A stretch of DNA of 64,000 bases from contig JACPPC010000022.1 in the NCBI GenBank assembly GCA_016191225.1, forward strand, positions 186,001-250,000, written 5' to 3'. Under the pieces are notes generated by a model. The model was not told where the DNA came from and did not search any database. It saw nothing but the letters and a program-made list of their open reading frames with translations. The position numbers and the translations under genes were made by a program. Source of the stretch: Gemmatimonadota bacterium. Its GTDB lineage: Bacteria; Gemmatimonadota; Gemmatimonadetes; Gemmatimonadales; Gemmatimonadaceae. Within the stretch, counting starts at the first letter, position 1. Each line of letters opens with the position of its first letter. This document shows, piece by piece, positions 8,723-15,868 of the stretch.

Positions 8723-10752
8723 CCGGCCGCGACCAGCAGGTCCTTCGCTTCGCTCAGGACCACAGGGAGGCGGCGCCCCTCCGGTTCACCTTCGGGCTGC
8801 ACCTCCACCAGCCCGTCGGGAACTTCGACAGCGTCTTCGAACAGCACGTGCGCGACGTCTATCGCCCCATCCTCGAGCGGATGGTCGATCGCGGCCTCGC
8901 GCCGATCGCGATGCACCTGTCCGGCTCCCTGCTCGAGTGGCTCGAGCGGCACGACACCGCGTTCCTCGACGCGCTCGGCCGCCGCGTCGCCGACGGCAAG
9001 GTCGAACTCCTCCTCGCGGGCATGTACGAGCCCGTGCTGGCGTCGCTCCCGCGCGAGGACCGCGTGGCGCAAGTGCGCTGGCTGCACGACGCGCTGCACG
9101 CGCGCTTTGGCGTGCTCGCGAGCGGCCTCTGGCTCACCGAGCGCGTCTGGGAGCCCGACCTCGCCAGCGACCTGGCCGGCGCCGGCGTGCGCTTCGTGAT
9201 CGTCGACGACCGGCACTTCCTCATCAGCGGCATCGCGCGCGACCGGCTCCACGCCCACTGGGTCACCGAGCACGGCGGCGCGCGGGTGGAAGTCTTCCCG
9301 ATTGACGAGAGGCTCCGTTACCTGATTCCCTTCCGGCCGCCGGCCGAGATCGGCGAGTACCTGGCCGGCCTCCGCGATCGCGGCCACCGGCTGGCGATCC
9401 TGGCCGATGACGGGGAAAAGTTCGGCGGCTGGCCGGGGACCCTCGAGTGGGTCTACAACTCCGGCTGGCTCGACGGCTTCGTCGCCGAGCTCCAGCGCCT
9501 GCGCGCGCAGGGCATCGCCACGCTCTCCACCTTTGCCGACGCGCTGGCGCACACGCCAAGCGCCGGGCTCGCGTACCTCCCCTCCGCCTCGTACCGCGAA
9601 ATGGAGGCGTGGTCACTCCCGCCTCAGCAGGCGCGGCGGCTCGCCGCGCTCGGCGGGGAGCTTGGCGAGGAGCGCCTTGCCGGCCCGGAGGGGCTGCTCG
9701 TGCGCGGCTCGCATTGGCGGCATTTCCTCGCCCGCTACGCCGAGTCCAACCGGATGCACAAGCACATGCTCGCCCTGTCGGCGCTGGCGCGTGTGCATTT
9801 CGCGCCGGAGGGCGTCCGGCGGGCGATCGGCCGGGCACAGTGCAACGACGCCTACTGGCACGGCGTCTTCGGCGGGCTGTACCTCCCGTTCCTGCGCGCG
9901 GCCGTCTGGCGCAACCTGGCCGAGGCCGAGTCGGCCCTGCGCGCGGGGCAGTCGATCACGGCCGAGCACGTGGACCACGATTTTGACGGCCGCCCCGAGT
10001 GGTGGATTCACTCGCCGACGATGTCGATCGTGATCGCGCCACATCGTGGCGGTGCGATCGAGACCTGGCTGCGACTCGCCGAGCGTGAGAACCTCGCCGA
10101 CGCGCTCACCCGGCGACGGGAGGCGTACCACTTCGAGGCGGTCGAGCGAGGCGAGGCTGGCGGCGTGGACACGGTATCGGCCCAGCCGGCCCTTGGCGGA
10201 ACGCCCGACAGGGGCGACTCGGCGACGATCGCCGGCGGCACGGCAAGCATCCACGACATCGAGCACGCGATCGTGCTCAACGCCCTCCCGCCCGAGGACC
10301 TCGACGTCCGCGCGGTCGGCATCGAGCGGGTGATCGCGGGGTCTGTCACGCACGCCGCTTTCAGCGCGGCGGACTACGTCCCGCTGGCGTCGTGGGCTGG
10401 CGCTGACCTCGAGAGCGAGTGCCTCGCGGGCGACAGGGAAGTGGAGGTGCTCATGACCGGCGACGGGTTGATCAAGCGGGTGGTGATCGAGGCCGGCGGC
10501 GCGATCGTGGTGCACCTGACGTGGGAGCCGGCGCGGTATCCGAGGGAGGCGTGGTTCTGCACGGAACTGTCGATGTCACGGGCGATCGGGGTTGACGCCG
10601 GGCTGCACGCTGAGGTCTGGCAGTACGACGTCGAGACCATCGCCAAGTCGGAGCGGGGGTTGGACCGGACGGTGCAGGGAGTGGCGATGGTGGCGAGTTG
10701 GCCGGTGACGGCGGGGCATGCGACGGTGAGGCTCGTGCCGGGCGGGCTCTAG
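8719..10752 (+). CDS. GH57 4-alpha-glucanotransferase
   Basis: The 677-aa product (GTG start overlapping the previous TGA) matches the Thermococcus-type 4-alpha-glucanotransferase: 'FTFGLHLHQPVGNF', nucleophile Glu141 in 'GLWLTERVWEPD', acid Asp in 'ILADDGEKFGGWPGT' (residues 230-231), then DUF1925 and DUF1926 beta-domains ('EWWIHSPTMSIVIAPHRGG'). It transfers glucan segments between alpha-1,4 chains. The first ~15 codons (VTGRDQQVLRFAQDH) are encoded largely by a copy of the dispersed repeat (8739-8761), so this N-terminus is probably not conserved. No other start is available before the domain. It is the last gene of the glucan operon. Confidence 0.92.
   Translation: MTGRDQQVLRFAQDHREAAPLRFTFGLHLHQPVGNFDSVFEQHVRDVYRPILERMVDRGLAPIAMHLSGSLLEWLERHDTAFLDALGRRVADGKVELLLAGMYEPVLASLPREDRVAQVRWLHDALHARFGVLASGLWLTERVWEPDLASDLAGAGVRFVIVDDRHFLISGIARDRLHAHWVTEHGGARVEVFPIDERLRYLIPFRPPAEIGEYLAGLRDRGHRLAILADDGEKFGGWPGTLEWVYNSGWLDGFVAELQRLRAQGIATLSTFADALAHTPSAGLAYLPSASYREMEAWSLPPQQARRLAALGGELGEERLAGPEGLLVRGSHWRHFLARYAESNRMHKHMLALSALARVHFAPEGVRRAIGRAQCNDAYWHGVFGGLYLPFLRAAVWRNLAEAESALRAGQSITAEHVDHDFDGRPEWWIHSPTMSIVIAPHRGGAIETWLRLAERENLADALTRRREAYHFEAVERGEAGGVDTVSAQPALGGTPDRGDSATIAGGTASIHDIEHAIVLNALPPEDLDVRAVGIERVIAGSVTHAAFSAADYVPLASWAGADLESECLAGDREVEVLMTGDGLIKRVVIEAGGAIVVHLTWEPARYPREAWFCTELSMSRAIGVDAGLHAEVWQYDVETIAKSERGLDRTVQGVAMVASWPVTAGHATVRLVPGGL
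8739..8761 (-). repeat. Dispersed repeat copy inside the 5' coding end of the 4-alpha-glucanotransferase gene
   Basis: The sequence reads GGTCCTTCGCTTCGCTCAGG followed by ACC, with GGTCCT/AGGACC inverted arms. It is the reverse complement of the unit seen at 15127-15335. It is read through in frame as QVLRFAQD and sits between the overlapping start codon and the first conserved residue of the GH57 domain. Confidence 0.8.
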
Positions 10753-10769
10753 ACAGGCGCACGGGGGCA

Positions 10770-10786
10770 GGCCAGAGCGCCTGGCC
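10770..10786. terminator. Weak hairpin after the glucan operon
   Basis: GGCCAG-AGCGC-CTGGCC forms a perfect 6-bp stem 18 bases after the stop codon of the glucanotransferase gene and before the convergent PIN toxin gene. There is no T tract, so termination is only a suggestion. Confidence 0.35.
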
Positions 10787-10841
10787 CGTCAGGGCCGCAG
10801 CCCACCGACGCGAAGTGTCGCCGTGCGGGAGGAGCCGCCTG

Positions 10842-11261
10842 CTACCTCGCGCGCTCCTTGAGCTCCGCGTCCAGCTGGCGCGGCGTCAGCACCCGCACCC
10901 CGCGCCAGCCCGACACACGCAGCAGGTGCTTGTCGCCGGAGACGATGACCTCGGCATGCCCAGTCTGCGCGCAGGCCAGGAACTTCTCGTCGTCGGGGTC
11001 GTCGGTCACGACCACGTCGAGCGCGGTCGGCACCACGAACTCGGCATCCCGGGCTATCACCCGCAGCACGGCGTGCGGTGCCTCGTCCGCGCCCGGATGG
11101 CGAAGCGCGATCTCGTTCCCGGCCCGCTGGTACTCCTCGAGGATCTCCGGCGAGAGCACCACCGACACCCGGCCGTCACGCCAGGCGGCAAGCACGCGGC
11201 CGGGCACGCCGCCAAAGAAGATGGCCGGGACGAGTACGTTGGTGTCGTTGACAGTCCTCAC
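10842..11261 (-). CDS. PIN-domain toxin (putative RNase)
   Basis: The 139-aa PIN-fold protein belongs to the family annotated as 'putative toxin-antitoxin system toxin component'. The N-terminal strand carries the conserved acidic residue in 'VNDTNVLVPAIFFGG'. Further acidic residues follow in 'LSPEILEEYQR', 'VTDDPDDEKFLACA' and 'IVSGDKHLL', consistent with a Mg2+-dependent RNase. The GTG start overlaps the stop of the AbrB antitoxin gene (GTGA, 11258-11261), giving the usual antitoxin-first order and translational coupling. Confidence 0.85.
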   Translation of the reverse strand: MRTVNDTNVLVPAIFFGGVPGRVLAAWRDGRVSVVLSPEILEEYQRAGNEIALRHPGADEAPHAVLRVIARDAEFVVPTALDVVVTDDPDDEKFLACAQTGHAEVIVSGDKHLLRVSGWRGVRVLTPRQLDAELKERAR

Positions 11262-11521
11262 TTCTTCCTGCGCACTCGCTGCGTGGCCGCGGCGACATCT
11301 CGCGGATGCATGCCGGAGCGCTTGGCGAGTGCACGCGCCCGGGCGGCGATTGCGTTGATCTCCTTCCGCGCCGGTGGCGCCAGGAGCTTGAAGATCACGA
11401 CGTCTCTGTCGGCCAGCACCACGAACCGGGCGCCCGGCTGCAGGTCGAGACGGGCCCGGATGCTCTCGGGAATGACGACCTGCCCCTTCGAGGACAGCGT
11501 GGTGGTGGCGGCATCGGTCAT
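11258..11521 (-). CDS. AbrB/MazE-type antitoxin
   Basis: The 87-aa product begins with a SpoVT-AbrB swapped-hairpin DNA-binding domain ('TTLSSKGQVVIPESIRARL', 'PGARFVVLADRDVVIFKLL'), followed by a basic helical tail that probably binds the PIN toxin. It neutralises the toxin and is expected to repress its own operon. A 12-bp palindrome, CTTACTGGTAAG at 11540-11551, lies 18 bases upstream of the ATG and is a candidate operator. The stop overlaps the toxin start by four bases. Confidence 0.87.
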   Translation of the reverse strand: MTDAATTTLSSKGQVVIPESIRARLDLQPGARFVVLADRDVVIFKLLAPPARKEINAIAARARALAKRSGMHPRDVAAATQRVRRKK

Positions 11522-11539
11522 GGAGCGCTCCGTGAGTGT

Positions 11540-11551
11540 CTTACTGGTAAG
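11540..11551. promoter_or_regulatory. Candidate AbrB-antitoxin operator
   Basis: CTTAC-TG-GTAAG is an inverted repeat with 5-bp arms just upstream of the antitoxin start codon. It is the only AT-richer palindrome in the 156-bp gap between the divergent antitoxin and amidohydrolase genes. Autoregulation by AbrB-type antitoxins is well known; binding here is inferred from position. Confidence 0.45.
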
Positions 11552-11677
11552 ATCGCTGGGGCTTCGCCCATTTTCAAGGCTCCGGCGCACCGCTCGGACC
11601 CGCCCCCACCTGCCCCCCCCTATCTGGCGACCCGCCTCCCCAGCCACCACTATAGAAGCGCCAATCCCACCCCCCTG

Positions 11678-12910
11678 ATGCCCCTCCCCCGCCCCCTCCC
11701 CCGCCCCCTCCTCGCCCTCCTCCTCGCCGCCCCCCTCGCGGCGCAGGACCCCGTCCGCCCCATCGTCCTCACCCACGCCAACGTCATCGACGGCGCCGCC
11801 GACACCCCCCAGCGCGACGTCACCGTGGTCCTCGCCGCCGGCAAGGTCGAGCGCGTCGCCAAGGGCGACGCCGCCCCTCCCGCCGGTGCCCTCGTCATCG
11901 ACCTTCGCGGCCGCTGGGTCCTCCCCGGCCTGATCGACGCCCATACTCACATCAGCTCCCTCGCCGCCGCCCGCCGCGCCCTCGAGTCCGGCGTCACCAC
12001 CGTCCGCAGCGCCAGCACCACCAACTTCCAGGACGTTGGCCTCCGCGCCCTCGCCAAGTCCGGCGCCATTGCCGGCCCCGATGTCCTCGCCGCCGGCGTC
12101 TTCGTCTCCCCCGACCTCGGCGAAAGCGTCCTCGCCGACACGCGCCTCGCCGGCCTCATCGGCGGCGTCACCACTCCCGACGCCCTCCGCCTCGTCGTGA
12201 ACGTCAACGCCGACCGCGGCGTCGACGTCATCAAGACCCGCGGCACCGAGCGCGCCGGCCTCCCCAACACCGACCCCCGCAAGCAGTCGTACACCGAGGA
12301 GCAGCTCCGCGCGATCGTCGCCGCCGCCACCGCCCGCGGCCTTCCCGTCATGGCCCACGCCCACGGCGACGAGGGCGCGTACGCCGCCGTGAAGGCCGGC
12401 GTCAAGTCCATCGAGCACGGCACCTACCTCTCCGACTCGACCCTCGGGCTCATGGCCCAGCAGGGAGCCTTCCTCGTCCCCACCTACTCCACCCTCCTCG
12501 ACCTCCGTGACCCCGGCGGCGACTACGACGACCCGGTGCTGCACCTCCGCGCCGAGCACATGATCCCCGTGTCGCAGAAGATGATCCGCCGCGCCCGCCA
12601 GCTCGGCGTCAAGGTCATCACCGGCGCCGACACGCAATACGGCCCCACCTCGGTCACCCGCATCTCGCAGGAAGTCGTCAACTTCGTCGACCTCGGCTTC
12701 ACTCCCCTCGAGGCGATCCGGGCCGCCACCACCCTCGCCGCCGACTGCCTTGGCATCGGCACCAGGACCGGTCGCCTGGCGCCCGGGTTCGAGGCCGACC
12801 TCATCGTCGTCGAGGACAATCCCCTCGACGACATCCGCATCATCCAGGACGTGACGATCGTCATCAGCAATGGCCGGGTCGGCCTCAACCGCCTCCCCTT
12901 CGCCAAGTGA
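11678..12910 (+). CDS. Secreted metal-dependent amidohydrolase (imidazolonepropionase-like)
   Basis: The 410-aa product has a signal peptide ending near 'LLAAPLAAQD', then an amidohydrolase fold. The metal motif HxH appears as 'GLIDAHTHISSL', with further ligands in 'MAHAHGDEGAYAAV', 'SIEHGTYLSD' and the Asp of 'VITGADTQYG'. The C-terminal strands 'ADLIVVEDNPLDDIR' close the composite beta-sandwich. Secreted members hydrolyse peptides or cyclic amides; the substrate cannot be read from sequence. The signal-peptide codons contain a short tandem repeat (LPRPLPRP). It is divergent from the toxin-antitoxin operon. Confidence 0.88.
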   Translation: MPLPRPLPRPLLALLLAAPLAAQDPVRPIVLTHANVIDGAADTPQRDVTVVLAAGKVERVAKGDAAPPAGALVIDLRGRWVLPGLIDAHTHISSLAAARRALESGVTTVRSASTTNFQDVGLRALAKSGAIAGPDVLAAGVFVSPDLGESVLADTRLAGLIGGVTTPDALRLVVNVNADRGVDVIKTRGTERAGLPNTDPRKQSYTEEQLRAIVAAATARGLPVMAHAHGDEGAYAAVKAGVKSIEHGTYLSDSTLGLMAQQGAFLVPTYSTLLDLRDPGGDYDDPVLHLRAEHMIPVSQKMIRRARQLGVKVITGADTQYGPTSVTRISQEVVNFVDLGFTPLEAIRAATTLAADCLGIGTRTGRLAPGFEADLIVVEDNPLDDIRIIQDVTIVISNGRVGLNRLPFAK

Positions 12911-12932
12911 CCCTTCCCCTGCAGGCTTCCCG

Positions 12933-13994
12933 ATGACCGTTTCCCGGCTGTTCAATCGCCTCTGGGACGACATCACCATTCGCGTCACTGGCTACTACGT
13001 CGTCCTCCTCGGCATCGGCGCCGCGATCTGGCAGCGCCTCCCCAGGGACGCGAACGGGGTCCTCACCGGCCCCTTCGCCGAGCTCCTTGGCGGCGAGGGG
13101 GGCGCCGCGATGAGCAAGAGCGCCGCCAAGCAGATCTTCGCCGAGGAGGTCTCCCGGGGCGGCGCCGCCTCGCCCGTGGATGTCGCCCTCACCACCGCAC
13201 TGGCCGTCGTCACCGCCCTGTTGCTCACCCTTCCCGTGGCATGGATCTACACCCACACCCGCCGCAAGAAGGGCTTCCAGCAGACGATGGTGCAGACGCT
13301 GCTCATCCTGCCGGTCGTCGTTGCCGGCATCGTGATGATGGTCAAGCACTCGGTCGCCCTCGCCTTCTCCCTCGGCGCGATCGTGGCCGCGGTGCGCTTC
13401 CGCACCTCGCTCGACGACAGCAAGGACGCGGTCTACGTCTTCCTCGTGATGGGCATCGGCATCGCCAGCGGTGTCGAGATCAGCGTCGCGATCGTCCTCT
13501 CGGTGCTCTTCAACGCCGTCACCCTCGGCCTCTGGTTCACCGATTTCGGCCGCGCCCCGGCGCTGGAGGGAGCCCGCGCGCAGAAGCAGCTCGAGCGCGC
13601 CCTCGCCGTCGCCAACCGCACCGGCTTGTTCATGTCCAAGCTCGACGACGAGGTGCTCAAGACCCTCTCGCCCGACCAGCTCGACGTCCTCGCCGACCGC
13701 GCCTGGCGCCGCAAGAAGCGGATGACCGAGGACACGAAGGAGACCGAGCGACCCGTCGTGGATGTCCTGCTGCGCCTCAAGGTCGACGAGGTCGACCCCG
13801 CCCGCGCCGCCATCGAGCCCCACCTCGACAACTACATGCGGTCGTGGCGATACTCGGGCACCCACCGGGACGAGGACGGGAACCGCTGGATCGAGTACGG
13901 CGCCACCCTGCTCGGCAACGTCCTCAAGCAGGAAGTGCTCTTCGACCTGCGCACCAAGGGTGCCCCGCACGTGCAGAAGGTCGAGCTCAAGTAG
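12933..13994 (+). CDS. DUF4956 multi-pass membrane protein
   Basis: The 353-aa protein has an N-terminal hydrophobic helix (about residues 18-35), a soluble segment, then three to four transmembrane helices between about 85 and 210 ('LALTTALAVVTALLLTLPV'-like, 'LLILPVVVAGIVMMV', 'VFLVMGIGIASGVEISVAI'). The signature 'FSLGAIVAAVRFRTSLDDS' is typical of DUF4956. A soluble C-terminal domain of ~130 residues follows. DUF4956 proteins often neighbour CotH kinases and VTC polyphosphate-polymerase domains; the CotH gene is directly downstream, but no VTC gene is present. Role unknown. Confidence 0.82.
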   Translation: MTVSRLFNRLWDDITIRVTGYYVVLLGIGAAIWQRLPRDANGVLTGPFAELLGGEGGAAMSKSAAKQIFAEEVSRGGAASPVDVALTTALAVVTALLLTLPVAWIYTHTRRKKGFQQTMVQTLLILPVVVAGIVMMVKHSVALAFSLGAIVAAVRFRTSLDDSKDAVYVFLVMGIGIASGVEISVAIVLSVLFNAVTLGLWFTDFGRAPALEGARAQKQLERALAVANRTGLFMSKLDDEVLKTLSPDQLDVLADRAWRRKKRMTEDTKETERPVVDVLLRLKVDEVDPARAAIEPHLDNYMRSWRYSGTHRDEDGNRWIEYGATLLGNVLKQEVLFDLRTKGAPHVQKVELK

Positions 13995-14024
13995 TCCCTT
14001 TCGCCACCCCGCATGGGAGGTTGC

Positions 14025-15119
14025 ATGACGTTGCACAAGGTGTTCGCCCGCTCTCGCTCGCGCTTCGTGCTGGTGGCGGGCTCCGCCCTCGCCCTCCTCG
14101 CCGCGCTCCCCGCCGTCCTCGCCGCGCAGGACGCCGCCAAGGCGCCCAGGGACACGACGCCGCGCAAGCTCTTCCGGTCGCAGGAGGTCGTCAACATGAC
14201 GATCACCGTCGACCTCAGGAAGCTCATCCGGATGAAGGACCGGCAGATGGCCCCCCTTCCCGCGCGGATGATCTACGACGCCGGCGCACAGGGACAGGAC
14301 ACGATGCTCATCAGCATCGGCACCCGCGGCAACTTCCGCCTCAAGAACTGCGACTTCCCGCCGATCCGGCTCTTCTTCTCCGCCCCCGAGGTCAAGGGGA
14401 GCATCTTTGAGCACCAGAAGGACCTCAAGCTCGTCACCCGCTGCAAGAACAACGCCGAGTACGAGCAGTACATCCTGCAGGAGGAGCCGATCTACCGCAT
14501 CTACAACATGTTCACGCCGATCAGCCTCCGCACGCGGCTGCTCAAGGTCACCTACGCCGACACCCTCCACAAGGAAGCGTCGCAGACGACCTGGGCCTTC
14601 CTCGTCGAGGACGACGACCAGATGGCCCGCCGCAACAACGGCAAGATGTTCGTCGCCAAGCGCGCCGTCTTCGAGGACGTCGAGACGCGCCACATGCGCA
14701 TCATCGGCCTGCTCGAGTACATGATCGCCAACACCGACTGGTCGCTCGGCGCCCTCCACAATGTCAAGCTGATGCGCGCCGCCGACAACATCACCGTGTA
14801 TCCCATGGCGTACGACTTCGACTGGAGCGGCGTCATCAACCCGCGTTACGCCACCCCCGACCCGCAGCTCCCCATCCGCTCGGTGCGCGACCGGCTCTAC
14901 CGCGGCCCCTGCATGAGCAAGGAGGACTTCACCGAGATCGCGCAGGAGTTCATCAAGCGCAAGGACGCGATCTACGCCTTGTACGACAACCAGAAGGACC
15001 TGACGCCGGCCAACATCGCCCAGACCAGGAAGTACTACGACGAGTTCTTCAAGACCATCCGCTCGGTGCGCGACGCCGAGGGCGACATCCTCGAGCGCTG
15101 CCAGCGCGAGGGGAACTGA
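14025..15119 (+). CDS. Secreted CotH-like atypical kinase
   Basis: The 364-aa product has a signal peptide (cleavage near 'LPAVLAAQD'). The remainder matches the CotH kinase-like fold: 'IGTRGNFRLKNCDFPPIRL' in the N-lobe, Lys-rich 'HQKDLKLVTRCKNN', the putative catalytic 'NTDWSLGALHNVKL' and the metal-binding 'YDFDWSG'. Spore-coat CotH phosphorylates proteins; for this environmental group the target is unknown. The start at 14025 is chosen because GGGAGG at 14015-14020 precedes it; the ATG at 14013 is upstream of that site. It probably forms an operon with the DUF4956 gene 30 bases before it. Confidence 0.82.
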   Translation: MTLHKVFARSRSRFVLVAGSALALLAALPAVLAAQDAAKAPRDTTPRKLFRSQEVVNMTITVDLRKLIRMKDRQMAPLPARMIYDAGAQGQDTMLISIGTRGNFRLKNCDFPPIRLFFSAPEVKGSIFEHQKDLKLVTRCKNNAEYEQYILQEEPIYRIYNMFTPISLRTRLLKVTYADTLHKEASQTTWAFLVEDDDQMARRNNGKMFVAKRAVFEDVETRHMRIIGLLEYMIANTDWSLGALHNVKLMRAADNITVYPMAYDFDWSGVINPRYATPDPQLPIRSVRDRLYRGPCMSKEDFTEIAQEFIKRKDAIYALYDNQKDLTPANIAQTRKYYDEFFKTIRSVRDAEGDILERCQREGN

Positions 15120-15126
15120 CCACCAT

Positions 15127-15335
15127 GTCGTCCTGAGCGCGGCGAAGGACCTGCGCTTGGCCGTGTCGTCCTGAGCGCATCGAAGGACCCGCGTTTCGCC
15201 CCGTCATCTCGGGCGGAGCGTCGCGACCGCGAGGTCGGGCGATCTCATGGGCACCAACGCCGGAAGGACCTCCCAATCCACCGGGGGGTCCTTCTCGTTG
15301 TCCGCCGCGTCATCCTGAGCGAAGCGAAGGAGCTG
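15127..15335. repeat. Array of dispersed GTCNTCCTGAGCG repeats between convergent genes
   Basis: Clear copies start at 15127 (GTCGTCCTGAGCGCGGCGAA), 15165 (GTCGTCCTGAGCGCATCGAA) and 15309 (GTCATCCTGAGCGAAGCGAA); a decayed copy lies at 15203-15240. Spacing is irregular, which excludes a CRISPR array. The array fills the gap between the CotH-like gene and sixA. Confidence 0.82.
15264..15293. terminator. Hairpin terminator between CotH-like gene and sixA
   Basis: AAGGACCTCCC at 15264-15274 pairs with GGGGGGTCCTT at 15283-15293 (one G-T pair) around an 8-base loop and is followed by CTCGTTG. It lies between two convergent genes and can serve both directions. Confidence 0.6.
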
Positions 15336-15343
15336 CCCTTCCC

Positions 15344-15868
15344 CTACGCCCCCTCCTCCGGCCTCGGCCTCCCGATCGCCCTCAGGTGCCCCGGGTACAG
15401 CAACCACTTGAGCGTCGCCGTGCTCGCGGTCCGCGCCGCCTCGAACTCCACCATCGCCACCCCCCCCTTCTTGAGCGTCGGCCCGGTCCCGCTCTTCCCC
15501 GTGCACAGCCACCCGACCAGCTCGCCCAGGTCCGGCTCGTGACCCACCAGCGCCACCGAGCCCCCCTCGAACCCGTTGATCCAGTCGAGCACCTGCACCG
15601 GATCGCCCCCCGGCGCCAGCGCCTTGAGCGCCTCGGGGCTGCGCGCGTTGTACGCCTCGCCTACGATCCGCGCCGTCTCCCACGCCCGCACCAGCGGGCT
15701 CGACGCGATCGCCGCCAGCTGCGGCACCTCGATCAGCAGCCCGCGCGCCATCTTCTTGACCTTCCTCGCCCCGTCGGCCGTCAGCGGGCGCAGGTCGTCG
15801 GACTTTCCCGACTTCGCCCAGTCGTCGCGTTCCTCGGCGATCCCGTGGCGGATGATCACGACTCTCAT
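15344..15868 (-). CDS. sixA: Phosphohistidine phosphatase SixA
   Basis: The 174-aa product is a small histidine-phosphatase-superfamily enzyme. The phosphorylated His is in the N-terminal 'VVIIRHGIAEERDDW' (RHG); 'SSPLVRAWETARI' and 'VALVGHEPDLGELVGWL' supply the second Arg and His of the pocket. SixA removes phosphate from histidine residues of signalling proteins such as HPt or PTS components. The ATG overlaps the stop of the APC permease gene (ATGA, 15865-15868). The sequence TATCTT at 15877-15882 on the same strand could be an internal -10 element giving a nearly leaderless sixA transcript. Confidence 0.9.
   Translation of the reverse strand: MRVVIIRHGIAEERDDWAKSGKSDDLRPLTADGARKVKKMARGLLIEVPQLAAIASSPLVRAWETARIVGEAYNARSPEALKALAPGGDPVQVLDWINGFEGGSVALVGHEPDLGELVGWLCTGKSGTGPTLKKGGVAMVEFEAARTASTATLKWLLYPGHLRAIGRPRPEEGA

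Noticed and set aside
11678-11720. Tandem repeat in the amidohydrolase signal-peptide codons as a phase-variation tract
   Set aside because: Only two 12-base units (LPRP LPRP) are present and the period is a multiple of three, so slippage would not switch the frame.
14013-14024. Earlier ATG of the CotH-like gene
   Set aside because: The Shine-Dalgarno GGGAGG lies after this ATG and correctly before the ATG at 14025.
15120-15343. Possible CRISPR array
   Set aside because: Repeat spacing is irregular, copies differ, no cas genes are nearby, and the same unit occurs singly elsewhere in the window.
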